A stretch of DNA of 34,816 bases, from NCBI GenBank assembly GCA_963601915.1, contig CAVCGL010000024.1:1-34816 (forward strand), read 5' to 3'. The position numbers and the translations under genes were made by a program. This DNA comes from Butyricicoccus_A sp963601915. GTDB lineage: Bacteria; Bacillota; Clostridia; Oscillospirales; Butyricicoccaceae. Shown in pieces: positions 16,998 through 25,628 of this stretch; position 1 is the stretch's first letter; every line of letters begins with the position of its first letter. Under the pieces are notes generated by a model. That model was given only the letters and a program-made list of their open reading frames with translations. It was not told the DNA's origin and ran no database searches.

Positions 16998-18293
16998 TTA
17001 GGACAGTAAAACCACACCGCCGGCCGGCCGAATCGTCAGCACATGACAGGTATCTTTTCCGAGTACCGATTCCATGGTTGTTTTAAAATACGTGAGCATG
17101 TCATTCGGAACAAATGCTTGAATCGTACCGGCAAATCCGCCGCCGTGTACACGCGCGGCACCGCGTCCATCCAAAATGCTTTCTGCCAATGCCAGAGCGA
17201 CCGACATTTCCTGTTTTTCCGGATTGACACCGGTATATACGTTCTGTAAGTACATCGCAGAAGATCTGCCGGATGCAATCACCAATTGACGGAACTTTTC
17301 AAAGTTTCCTTTTTCCAACGCCTCTTTTTCTGCAACGGCGCGACGATTTTCTGCAAAGAAATGCATCGCACGCAAAACGGCACGGTCTCCGCATTGGCGG
17401 CGCAGAGAAGGAATCGCCTTTAAGAATTCCGCTTCATCCACTTCACGCAGTACCGTTTTGCCAAATGCTGCGGCAATTTCGCCCATTTCACGAGGAATGG
17501 CTGCGTAATCTCCGGTCAGCTCTGCGTGGTCTCCGCCGGTATCTACAATGCACAGCGAATGCTCGCTTGCGTGCATGTCATAGGTAATCTTTCGTACGTT
17601 TGGTTCGTTCTGATCAGCAAAATCAATGGCGACAATACCGCCGACAGACGATGCCATCTGATCCATCAAGCCGCACGGCTTGCCAAAATAGATATTTTCT
17701 GCGTACTGACCGATTTTTGCGATGTCCACGGCGGTCAGCGCGCTCTCACAGAAAAAGCGGTTCATGATGACGCCAATCATAGTCTCATACGCTGCGGAAG
17801 AAGATAATCCCGAACCGCTCAGCACATTGCTGGTCATGTACGCGTCAAAGCCCTTGATTTCATGGCCGAGTTTGTGCGCCGCAGCGGCAACGCCGCGAAT
17901 CAGTGCGGCTGTTTTGTTGGTTTCTTCCGGATGCGGGGTCAAGTCCGTCAAATCAATTTCATCCAGCGGATAGCCTTCTGATTGAATGCGCACAATCATG
18001 CTGGCATTCGGTGCAGCGCAGGCGACAATGTCTAGATTGACGCTGGCAGCGAGCACATTGCCGTGCTGATGGTCGGTGTGGTTGCCGCCCAATTCCGTTC
18101 TGCCCGGTGCGCTGAACAGTTCGACTTCATCTGCTCTGCCGAATTCAGTACGGAAACCTGTCAGCACATGCAGTAATCTGTTTCGATATTCCGGCAGTTC
18201 TGTGCTGCCTGCCATACAGCCGTAGACTTCGCAGAGTCTTTCATCTGCTTCACCGGTATGAATTTTTAATTCTGCTTGATTTAACAACACCAT
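16998..18293 (-). CDS. galK: Galactokinase
   Basis: This 431-aa GHMP-family kinase phosphorylates alpha-D-galactose at C1. It has the galactokinase signature FSAPGRTELGGNHTDHQHGN, the ATP loop VLSGSGLSSSAAYETMIG and the third GHMP motif ARVHGGGFAGTIQAF. MDQMASSVGG and IVDTGGDHAELTGDY are also characteristic. The start is ATG at 18293 with GAGG upstream. It is the first gene of the operon and is divergent from the AraC-type regulator across only 82 bases, so both are probably controlled from the shared gap. Base composition here and in galE/galT looks richer in GC than in the flanking kinase and adhesin genes. Confidence 0.96.
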   Translation of the reverse strand: MVLLNQAELKIHTGEADERLCEVYGCMAGSTELPEYRNRLLHVLTGFRTEFGRADEVELFSAPGRTELGGNHTDHQHGNVLAASVNLDIVACAAPNASMIVRIQSEGYPLDEIDLTDLTPHPEETNKTAALIRGVAAAAHKLGHEIKGFDAYMTSNVLSGSGLSSSAAYETMIGVIMNRFFCESALTAVDIAKIGQYAENIYFGKPCGLMDQMASSVGGIVAIDFADQNEPNVRKITYDMHASEHSLCIVDTGGDHAELTGDYAAIPREMGEIAAAFGKTVLREVDEAEFLKAIPSLRRQCGDRAVLRAMHFFAENRRAVAEKEALEKGNFEKFRQLVIASGRSSAMYLQNVYTGVNPEKQEMSVALALAESILDGRGAARVHGGGFAGTIQAFVPNDMLTYFKTTMESVLGKDTCHVLTIRPAGGVVLLS

Positions 18294-18333
18294 AATTTCA
18301 CCTCATTTTTTCTTTCCTGTCTCTCTCTGGATA

Positions 18334-18342
18334 TGTTATAAT
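18334..18342 (+). promoter_or_regulatory. Extended -10 promoter of the AraC-type regulator
   Basis: TGTTATAAT is a perfect extended -10 (TG-n-TATAAT at 18337-18342), 33 bases before the regulator's TTG start. No good -35 is visible, which is usual for extended -10 promoters. The leader would be about 25 bases and contain only the ribosome site AAGGAAGGA. Confidence 0.55.
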
Positions 18343-18352
18343 TAATAATAAC
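18335..18352. promoter_or_regulatory. Imperfect palindrome in the galK/regulator divergent promoter region
   Basis: The 18-base element GTTATAATTAATAATAAC is its own reverse complement except at two positions. It overlaps the -10 of the regulator promoter and lies midway between the divergent starts of galK and the AraC-type gene. This placement suits an operator for autoregulation and operon control, although AT-rich palindromes can also occur by chance. Confidence 0.4.
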
Positions 18353-18375
18353 CTGATATAAAGGAAGGATTTACT

Positions 18376-19251
18376 TTGGAAGATTCTCACGTTTTGACGT
18401 TACAAGATAAAAAGCCGCCTTTTCAAGACTTATATTTATGTTTTTGCGGCAGGTCAATCTGTCAGCCAGATCACAGTATTGGTCCTGCCGCACATCCGAA
18501 TTATGTTCTCCACTACATATTAGAGGGAAAAGGTGAATATCGAATTAACAATCAGGTGTACTCTCTGAGCGCCGGTCAAGGTTTTTTGATGAGACCAAAC
18601 ATCATGTCATCGTATAAAGCCGATCATGCAACGCCTTGGCAATATCTATGGATTGGGTTCGACGGAAATTACGCAAAGGAACTGTTGTCACACCTTGGTC
18701 TATCTTCCCGTACTTTAACTTTCTCGGCGAACTGTGGCGATACCTTACTGGCAATTATCAATCAGATGTTAGAATGCGATGCAGAGGGCATTGCGTATCA
18801 CTTATATCTGCAAACACAGTTGTATCACTTTTTCTCCTGCTTATCTCAAGATTTATCTGTAGAATCAAACAAACTGCACAGTGGGCAGCAAAACTATTAC
18901 ATTCGCATGGCAGAAGAATTCGTCCAAAAACACTATGCGCAAAATATTCACGTCCAAGACATTGCTGATTATGTTGGCATATGCCGCAGCCATTTGACGG
19001 CACTCTTTCAAAGCAACCTTCAAATGTCTCCCAGTGAATATGTAACACATTTTCGTCTAACACGAGCACATGAACAACTCGCAATTTCCAACTTTCCTAT
19101 CGGAAAAATCGCTGAGATCTGCGGTTATCAGGATCCTCTCGTGTTCTCTCGTGCGTTCAAAAAAATGACGGGCATGACGCCGACACAGTATCGACGGATT
19201 CGACAAGAAGAGTATCATTTGTCCATCGAAAAGATTCGTAAGAAAAAGTAA
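18376..19251 (+). CDS. AraC-family transcriptional regulator of the galactose/lactose operon
   Basis: This 291-aa protein has an N-terminal cupin-like sugar-sensing domain (HPNYVLHYILEGKGEYRI, YSLSAGQGFLMRP, WQYLWIGFDG) and a C-terminal AraC DNA-binding domain. That domain has two helix-turn-helix units (IHVQDIADYVGICRSHLTAL and IGKIAEICGYQDPLVFSRAF) and the closing KKMTGMTPTQYRRIRQEE. Translation appears to begin at TTG 18376, six bases after AAGGAAGGA; no ATG fits better. It is transcribed away from galK. From its position and family it probably activates the gal/lac operon in response to galactose or a galactoside, but the effector is inferred. It is the only clear plus-strand gene in the window. 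Confidence 0.93.
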   Translation: MEDSHVLTLQDKKPPFQDLYLCFCGRSICQPDHSIGPAAHPNYVLHYILEGKGEYRINNQVYSLSAGQGFLMRPNIMSSYKADHATPWQYLWIGFDGNYAKELLSHLGLSSRTLTFSANCGDTLLAIINQMLECDAEGIAYHLYLQTQLYHFFSCLSQDLSVESNKLHSGQQNYYIRMAEEFVQKHYAQNIHVQDIADYVGICRSHLTALFQSNLQMSPSEYVTHFRLTRAHEQLAISNFPIGKIAEICGYQDPLVFSRAFKKMTGMTPTQYRRIRQEEYHLSIEKIRKKK

Positions 19252-19573
19252 CCGGCTGCAAAATCAGATTTTTTCTCTAACAAAATTGCTCGACAAAAAA
19301 GCATTACCACAATCAACTTCGATTCGATAATTATCTTTTTGTGTTGTTTTTTCGTCATTTTCTGGTTTTTATTATACGTTATGTGGAATCAACTAGAAAG
19401 TATCATCCGTTGCAATTAACAGATTATTTGTAGACTGTATTAAAATCAAGTACCTTTTTTCTGTCTATTTTCACAATGAAATGGCGTACTTTTTGCAATA
19501 TATACGAAATGTGCACAAAATATACGCAGCCGATGATATGGAATGAGTTCCCATCTTCATAATTTTGAGCATG
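19252..19573. other. Intergenic, AT-rich, no gene seen
   Basis: Between the AraC-type regulator and the surface-protein terminator the sequence is AT-rich with stops in all frames. I see no convincing RNA gene, repeat or GC-rich terminator for the regulator. Confidence 0.6.
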
Positions 19574-19624
19574 AAAAAAACAGACGTGCCAATACCACAT
19601 GTATGGTATGCACGTCTGTTTTTC
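19574..19624 (-). terminator. Strong rho-independent terminator after the surface-protein gene
   Basis: The arms ACAGACGTGC and GCACGTCTGT pair perfectly, with an inner ATACCA/TGGTAT stem, flanked by runs of A on one side and T on the other. It therefore works in both directions. It lies about 50 bases past the stop of the surface protein and faces the regulator gene, so it may end both transcripts. Confidence 0.88.
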
Positions 19625-19674
19625 TGTTGATTTACTTTTTGGGGATTATATTTGCTTTATCAAGCGAATATTTG

Positions 19675-22086
19675 TTACATTTTCCGCTTTACCCGAACAA
19701 TCATCCAAGCGCCAGCACCGATCAATCCACCACTCAGGAGCGTCAGCGGCAGTAAGCCAAACCCGCCAGCTGTTGGCAGCCATTTGAGCTGATCGTTTGT
19801 CACAGTTATCGTACAAGTATTTTCTTCTTGGTCTGGCTGTCCCAATGACCAGTCAGAGGTATCGGCGGTATTGCTGTCTGCATAAGAGATTTGACCGTCC
19901 TTCACTTGAATAACAACTGCATCTTTTCTTTTTTTATATCCGGCGGGAGCTTGCTTTTCCGTGATTTTGTACTCTCCATCTGCCAAATCAGAGATTTTCA
20001 CTGTTCCATCTTGCCCAACGGTGTACGTTCCATGCAGCGTCTCTCCATCCCAGATTTCAAATACTGCACCAGTAAGTGGTTTTCCCTGTGCATTTACCTT
20101 CTTCAAAACCAGCTCCAAACGAAAGCGGTTTTGAATCTTCGCCGTAGTGCTCTTGGTACTTTGAACAGTCAACGGAGTATCGACATTTTCATACGATACG
20201 GTATACTGGGTACCGCTCGCCAGCGTACCGGTAGCGCTATTCTTGAGTGGACTTCCGTCCTGATCCAGCTCCAATACACAGAATTGACCACCAACCGGAA
20301 GCTGTGCAAATATCGGCTTGTCTACCGAAGCACCGTTGTTCCGATAAGACAGTACGCCATCTTTGCTCGTGATTTCCAAGGTTTGCAGTTTATTTGCCTT
20401 GCTATAATCATATTTGCTGCCCTTGTATTCATATAAGGCAAACGAACAGGTCAAGTCCGGAAGATTTTCATTGGAAATTTCCTCTCCATTGCTATAGAGG
20501 AAACGCTTGTCCAACGTAATAGAGCCCTTTTGATTGTACATCGTATAGGAATAGGTAGAACCTAAATAATAGACATCAACGCCCTGTTCTGCCCAAGTCT
20601 TTAATTCTTCTGGATAGGTTTCTTTTCCCAGCTCGCCAACCTTCTGCGCAATCGCAACATATTTCGGCGTAGAATCCAACACATATCCATCCGGCGCCTT
20701 GGTCTCCTTCAAACAGTAAACGGTGTTATATTCCAGCGTTTCATTTTTGCCAAAGGTTGCAAATCCATCTTCGCCGGATTCCGCCGTATAGGCTTTCTCT
20801 GTCGAATCCGCTTTCCACTGCTTGCTCGCTGTGTCATAGCTCGCTTTTTGTACTGAAAATACAGCTTGTGCCAGTGTCTTTGTCGTATTATCCTTGTCCA
20901 GCTTTTCTACCTTCAAAATTGGACTGTTTTTCGTCGATGCAGTAGATTCTACATGATATGTGACACTGGCATTCTCAATCTTTGCAACATCTTTGCTGTG
21001 TCCATACCAATACGCCGTATTATTGACAGAAATCGGTGTATCTGGCGGCGCATTCAATGTTGCTTTATAGGTAATCGTATATTTTTGATTGTCTGGAATG
21101 GTCAGCGTCATCTTTTCTCCGGTACTCGTTGTCTCAATCTTTGGAGAGAGATTGGTGACAACTGTGCCGTTTTTATCCGTAATTTGAATAGAACTCGGAT
21201 CAAATCGCAACGGGCTCTGCATTTCATCTACCAGAGTGATGGTATCAGAATCCTGTAACAAATCTTCGTTCAGTTCATTGACGACAATTGTAAACGGCAG
21301 CCTGCCGTCTACAATATCCGATTTTGTCTTAGAAATCGTGGACTGATCGACAGTCGCTACTGCACTGCCTGTAGAGATTGTCTTTCCAGACTCATTCTGA
21401 ACCGTCATCGTATTGACAAGATCCTTGGATTTTTTGTCCAAGAGCACTTCTTCATCCGTAACTCTTGCAACAATCTGCAATTCTAACGAGCGTTTGTCCT
21501 TATCTCCACCCTTTTGCAGATTAGAAACCTGCATACGAATCTTTCTCGTTTTCGTATTATAATACGAGATACAAGTATATTTTGCATTGGTTCCATCCAA
21601 ATTCGCCGTCAATTCCATACGTTGCCAATCCGGATCGCTTTCACAAGCAGGAATTTCCTCTGTCCGTGGCGCACTTGCATCATTTCGGATGCTTGGATCA
21701 ATCCAGAAATAGCGAACATACGTCAAATCGACGCCTTCCGGCAATTGATCTTCTACCTGAATGGTTCCTTCTGTGCTGCCAATATAGTTGAGCTTGATAC
21801 GCCAATCAATGTAGGTGCCGCCCTCTTGGATCGGATCTTTCACGAGCTTGCTGGCACTGTTGCCATTGATGGCTTTTTTCGTTGTCCAATTCGTTCCATC
21901 GAACTCATAAATGCCGCCAGTTTCCTTAAAGTCATTGCCAGAGCCTGCCACCATCATGCTGGTGTCTCCTTGAGAAACAAAATCTGAGGCGGAGCTGTCT
22001 TTCGTATACAGCTCATTCCAATATGTGCGTGCATCACGCGAACTGCTGAATGCATAAGTAGGAGCCGTCCAAAGAACGATATACAT
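19675..22086 (-). CDS. Giant cell-wall-anchored surface protein, C-terminal fragment
   Basis: The 803-codon frame (its in-frame ATG at 22086 has no ribosome site) continues the protein of 22034-23251 after a frameshift in the 22034-22086 overlap. It contains an isopeptide-type fimbrial or DUF11-like region (WRIKLNYIGSTEGTIQVEDQLPEGVDLTYV). Two or three SpaA/Cna-B-like beta domains follow (ILKVEKLDKDNTTKTLAQAVFSV, then SITLDKRFLY, then LVLKKVNAQGKPLTGAVFEI ending in YKITEKQAPAGYKKR). In that last segment the Lys and Glu positions fit internal isopeptide bonds. The end is a sorting signal: LPTAGG (19762-19779), a hydrophobic helix, and VRVKRKM. The protein should be covalently attached to the wall by a sortase; none is encoded here. 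Likely roles are adhesion or a pilus-like stalk. Confidence 0.88.
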   Translation of the reverse strand: MYIVLWTAPTYAFSSSRDARTYWNELYTKDSSASDFVSQGDTSMMVAGSGNDFKETGGIYEFDGTNWTTKKAINGNSASKLVKDPIQEGGTYIDWRIKLNYIGSTEGTIQVEDQLPEGVDLTYVRYFWIDPSIRNDASAPRTEEIPACESDPDWQRMELTANLDGTNAKYTCISYYNTKTRKIRMQVSNLQKGGDKDKRSLELQIVARVTDEEVLLDKKSKDLVNTMTVQNESGKTISTGSAVATVDQSTISKTKSDIVDGRLPFTIVVNELNEDLLQDSDTITLVDEMQSPLRFDPSSIQITDKNGTVVTNLSPKIETTSTGEKMTLTIPDNQKYTITYKATLNAPPDTPISVNNTAYWYGHSKDVAKIENASVTYHVESTASTKNSPILKVEKLDKDNTTKTLAQAVFSVQKASYDTASKQWKADSTEKAYTAESGEDGFATFGKNETLEYNTVYCLKETKAPDGYVLDSTPKYVAIAQKVGELGKETYPEELKTWAEQGVDVYYLGSTYSYTMYNQKGSITLDKRFLYSNGEEISNENLPDLTCSFALYEYKGSKYDYSKANKLQTLEITSKDGVLSYRNNGASVDKPIFAQLPVGGQFCVLELDQDGSPLKNSATGTLASGTQYTVSYENVDTPLTVQSTKSTTAKIQNRFRLELVLKKVNAQGKPLTGAVFEIWDGETLHGTYTVGQDGTVKISDLADGEYKITEKQAPAGYKKRKDAVVIQVKDGQISYADSNTADTSDWSLGQPDQEENTCTITVTNDQLKWLPTAGGFGLLPLTLLSGGLIGAGAWMIVRVKRKM
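19765..19779 (-). other. Sortase sorting motif LPTAG (variant of LPXTG)
   Basis: The codons for L-P-T-A-G lie 29 residues before the C-terminus and are followed by a hydrophobic stretch and a basic tail (VKRKM), which is the full cell-wall sorting architecture. Ala replaces the usual Thr of LPXTG at the cleavage position. Confidence 0.75.
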
Positions 22087-23251
22087 CAGGTGTGGTATAA
22101 TTCATTTCTTTGGCGGTATACGTACGTCCCTGGCGGCCTGTCAATACCCACGTATAGGTGTCGGTTGCTTCATCATAGCTCGTGTAACCAAAATGATTTG
22201 TACGATCTTCTTTGTCAGCTGAGTTCAATGTCAACACATAGTCTTGCTGTGTTCCACCACCATTAATATCATCATGTGTAATAGAAATCTGATAGTTCTT
22301 TTTGACCTCTGCAATTGCCTCCTTATCACCTGCAAATGTCTTGGTAATAACAGCATGTGCCCGCTTTGCAACCAACACGCCGTCAATGTGCCAAGCATCC
22401 GCATTATTATACTTGAGTACATACCATCGAATAGCAAAATACTCCGTCGTTAAATAATCTGCATAATCTTTCGTAATTTTTTTACCTTCGATTGTAATTG
22501 TTGTTTCGTCCTCTGGATCAGCTACTCGTCTTCTTAGCTCGTTTAAAACTGTCTCATCCGATGGGAAGTCTTCTAACATAAGCTCATTACCACTTATAAT
22601 CGCATCGGTTGTTTTGCTGGTAATCGGCTTATTCGGTGCCGCACGCATGATACTGTCGTTCTGATACGCCAGAGACTCATTGCTCGCCGGTGCAAGAATA
22701 CGAAATACTTGTGGATCAGGATCCGTACCTTCTTTGACTTGCAAACCATCGGTACCCATAATTCGTGTAGAATAAATGGTTGTTGTAAAGTTTTCTTTTG
22801 CCTGTCCGTTAAAGCCGTTGCCTACGTTATCCATGATTTCACATGAGAGAGACAGATAGAAATTGACCGTATTAGGACGTTTTTGGTTGTCCAGAGCTTT
22901 CCACTTCGCATTCAGCTTGACAATGGCAACGTTATTACCAATTACTTCTTCCAATTTATCATTGGAAGATATAACTTTGTCTGTACCTTCGATTTGCCAG
23001 CCTTCAAATGTGTAGTAATAGTCTCGTGGTTCATCTCGTTTACCCGCCAGATATTCTGTCGCAGTTACCTTTACGCGGTCAGAATCCGGCACTCTTATGG
23101 TATATCCCTCCAGAGAAGAAACTGTTTCTGCAAAGACTGCTTGTTTTTTTACAGTGCCATCTTCCACAATTACTTGAGCGTCAACATTTCGGAACAGATT
23201 TCCCAGTGGTTCCCGATCCGAATCTTCCAGATTAGCCGTGTACTGGATCAT
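22034..23251 (-). CDS. Giant surface protein, middle fragment
   Basis: The 405 codons continue the frame of the N-terminal fragment after a TAG at 23285-23287, and in-frame coding resumes as VILSDGHVMIQYTANL. Residues about 80-120 resemble an InlB B-repeat-like strand pattern (YYYTFEGWQIEGTDKVIS). A region often seen in Firmicutes adhesins follows (TTEYFAIRWYVLKY, DAWHIDGVLVAKR), then a Cna-B-like domain (AVITKTFAGDKEAIAEVKKN and following to GRTYTAKEMNY). The ATG has no ribosome site, so this is part of one long gene rather than a separate one. The frame is lost again in the 22034-22086 overlap. Confidence 0.82.
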   Translation of the reverse strand: MIQYTANLEDSDREPLGNLFRNVDAQVIVEDGTVKKQAVFAETVSSLEGYTIRVPDSDRVKVTATEYLAGKRDEPRDYYYTFEGWQIEGTDKVISSNDKLEEVIGNNVAIVKLNAKWKALDNQKRPNTVNFYLSLSCEIMDNVGNGFNGQAKENFTTTIYSTRIMGTDGLQVKEGTDPDPQVFRILAPASNESLAYQNDSIMRAAPNKPITSKTTDAIISGNELMLEDFPSDETVLNELRRRVADPEDETTITIEGKKITKDYADYLTTEYFAIRWYVLKYNNADAWHIDGVLVAKRAHAVITKTFAGDKEAIAEVKKNYQISITHDDINGGGTQQDYVLTLNSADKEDRTNHFGYTSYDEATDTYTWVLTGRQGRTYTAKEMNYTTPDVYRSLDGSYLCIQQFA

Positions 23252-23284
23252 GACATGACCATCTGACAGAATAACCCTGCACGG

Positions 23285-25546
23285 CTACTTCGTTATCTGC
23301 AATGCCGTCAGTTGTAAGTTTGATAGACTTTCTTTATGCTCAGTGCTTGTGGTTACAAGAATTGGGCGGCAAATATTCTTCACCGTGTATGTTATCTGGT
23401 CATTTTCTGTAGATGAAGATTCATAATCGCTATGTTCATTTACTGGAGTCGTACCCTCTCCATCTAAAAAGCAATTCCAAATAGACCAAGTCGCACTCTT
23501 GCTAGATGGAACAGTTACTTCTGTAGTTTCTCCGTACAAAACATACTGTGTTTCCGGTAATTGAGGATTTCCAAGCACTTGAGCTTCATCTTTTACTGTA
23601 ACGGAATAAAATGAATTTTTTTGAACAAAAGTTGAATCTGCTGAGGTTCCCGATACAGTTACAGATCCACTCTTTGCATTATTCGGAACATAATATAAGT
23701 CCATGTGCTCCTCGCTCGAATCACTTGCTAACAGCGGGATTTTATATCCCATTCCATCGTCAGAATCACACGGTACAAGATCCATCCAAATTGTTGCATC
23801 ATTATGTTTCGTGTTTGCAAAGATATACTTCTGTTGTTGGTTGGTATTAGGGTCAAATTTGGACACATCAAATCCATACTTCCCATAAACAATCGCAGCC
23901 TGCTTTGCAGTGACATAATATTTGTTATAATATTTGTTTTGTCCCCAATAGGCTTTATATGTAGCACAAGTGTGCAGCTTACCGACTTCCTGCGGTTTTC
24001 CGTTTACTAATGCATAACAGTGCACCTGCACATCGCCAGCATATTCCTTGTTTTTATCCGTTGTCAGGATAAGCTGACTGTCAATACCGTCTACAGTAAC
24101 AGTAGCGGTATCCTCGTCATTTTTGATTGTAACGTTGTCTCCGCCCTCTTCGACATACCACTGAACCTTGCTATTGTCTTTAGCTGTCAAAGGCAACTCA
24201 AAGCTACCACTTTCACCACGCAAAAGCTTTGCATCTAAAAGTTCACTACTGTTAAACTTATCTTTGTCACTTTCATCTATCGACACCGTATAGAAGGAGT
24301 TGTCTTGCAGGACAGCGGAATCATTGGTACTTGCCCAGCCATATCTATTGTTATGCTGCGCATCATTTTGTGCATACTCCAGAAAATTGGATGTGTACTC
24401 CGTTGTATTATGCGGTGTATAATAAATCTCCAAATTCGATACGTCAGTCGTTGTATCCTCAACAAGAGGAACACGGAATTCCGTTCCTCCTTCTACCTGT
24501 TTTGGCATCTGACGGATAATCATATTACCACCATTACGGAATGGAAAATAACCGTTAATCTCTTTGCTGATTTCCGTTTGTGTTTTAAGCATACTCTTAG
24601 CAAAGTCATATTCTTTGCCATATACGCTTTCCAATTCTTCATCCGTCACATAGTAATTGAGTGCCGGGCCGGTTCTGCCCCAGACATCCACGCGGTCTTT
24701 ATCCATCGTAATGCTTCCGACCTGCTTCCATGTCTCATTAACTGAAGCATAGCATGCAATGGTTATTTCATTTTTATCCACGCCAGAAGCGCGAAATGCA
24801 TAATTTCGAGTGATGCCATTTGCCAGTGCAGAAGTATCTGCTTCTGCGTCTTCATTTACATCTGTCCAAGAAGTGACTTCTGTCGAATTGCTCTTTAAAA
24901 AATCTGAAATTTCGTAGATATCATTTCTATTTCCGGCAATGAAACCTTCCTTCTGTCCCTCGCGGACAATCAGGTCTTGATATTGTTTCTTACCTGTAAT
25001 CAATCGGATTCGATACGAATAGGTATAAAGATTAAGATCATCATTGATTACTGTATCCGAACTGAACAAGTGTCGAGCGTTATTGCCGTCAACACCACCA
25101 TTTGTGCCGCCATCGCGTGTGTACCAAACACATTTGCTAGCATTGATGACGGAAGTCATAGCTTTATCGTCTTCTGTACCTTCTTTATAAACACCGGTAC
25201 CTGCAAGACTTTTCGTGCCAAGCTCAACGTTTTTGTCTGCTAATGCATCACTTAATGTCGTCCCTTTTTCTACTGTAATAGTCCGAGCAGATTTATACGC
25301 AAGTAAACAATTGTCTAACTTCGTATCGTCTGGCAGAGCTTCTTTTCGGTCAATATATAAATCATGTAGTGTAATTGTAACAGTGCCATTGGTGCTCTCA
25401 GCGGTTTCTGTTGTTGTATTATCCTCTGCTTTTGCATCCAATCCAATGCTACTAGGAAGCATCGGTACTAACAGGCATAGCATCAACAAGAAAGAGACAA
25501 CACGCTTTATTGTGTTATTTCCTGTCAGATTATGTCGAAAACGCAT
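23285..25546 (-). CDS. Giant surface protein, N-terminal fragment with signal peptide
   Basis: I place the start at ATG 25546 because AAGGAGG lies seven bases upstream. The frame also opens further upstream without support. The signal peptide is clear (VVSFLLMLCLLVPMLPSSIG, then AKAEDN). After a Thr-rich linker there are two related modules of about 230-245 residues, roughly 24770-24050 and 24030-23320. Shared landmarks are CYAsVN...QVG, YYVTdeel..VYGk, a dLYY.P.N segment, DNSFYTVS / KNSFYSVT, and an Ig-like GE...E.P...WS stretch. I do not recognise this module. The frame ends at TAG 23285-23287, but an alternative frame over the last 50 bases reads IKLTTDGIADNEVAVQG, pointing to two compensating indels. 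Confidence 0.85.
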   Translation of the reverse strand: MRFRHNLTGNNTIKRVVSFLLMLCLLVPMLPSSIGLDAKAEDNTTTETAESTNGTVTITLHDLYIDRKEALPDDTKLDNCLLAYKSARTITVEKGTTLSDALADKNVELGTKSLAGTGVYKEGTEDDKAMTSVINASKCVWYTRDGGTNGGVDGNNARHLFSSDTVINDDLNLYTYSYRIRLITGKKQYQDLIVREGQKEGFIAGNRNDIYEISDFLKSNSTEVTSWTDVNEDAEADTSALANGITRNYAFRASGVDKNEITIACYASVNETWKQVGSITMDKDRVDVWGRTGPALNYYVTDEELESVYGKEYDFAKSMLKTQTEISKEINGYFPFRNGGNMIIRQMPKQVEGGTEFRVPLVEDTTTDVSNLEIYYTPHNTTEYTSNFLEYAQNDAQHNNRYGWASTNDSAVLQDNSFYTVSIDESDKDKFNSSELLDAKLLRGESGSFELPLTAKDNSKVQWYVEEGGDNVTIKNDEDTATVTVDGIDSQLILTTDKNKEYAGDVQVHCYALVNGKPQEVGKLHTCATYKAYWGQNKYYNKYYVTAKQAAIVYGKYGFDVSKFDPNTNQQQKYIFANTKHNDATIWMDLVPCDSDDGMGYKIPLLASDSSEEHMDLYYVPNNAKSGSVTVSGTSADSTFVQKNSFYSVTVKDEAQVLGNPQLPETQYVLYGETTEVTVPSSKSATWSIWNCFLDGEGTTPVNEHSDYESSSTENDQITYTVKNICRPILVTTSTEHKESLSNLQLTALQITK

Positions 25547-25569
25547 CGTGTTTCCTCCTTTATGAAACG

Positions 25570-25600
25570 ACAAAAGCTGCGTATTTGATCCGCAGCTTGT
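25570..25600 (-). promoter_or_regulatory. Hairpin in the leader of the surface-protein gene
   Basis: An 8-bp perfect stem (AAGCTGCG/CGCAGCTT) with a 9-base loop lies in the 5' leader, about 28 bases before the surface-protein start and just before its ribosome site. On the transcribed strand it is followed by only TTTTG, so it is a poor terminator. It could protect the mRNA or act in attenuation. I found no match to a riboswitch class I know. Confidence 0.4.
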
Positions 25601-25622
25601 AAACAAGACTTTCTTATTAAGG

Positions 25623-25628
25623 ATTTTA
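25623..25628 (-). promoter_or_regulatory. Possible extended -10 promoter of the surface-protein gene
   Basis: On the minus strand TGGTAAAAT forms an extended -10, which would give a leader of about 70 bases including the hairpin at 25570-25600. No convincing -35 is present. The remaining bases up to the pgm terminator (25629-25830) are AT-rich and show no gene. Confidence 0.3.
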
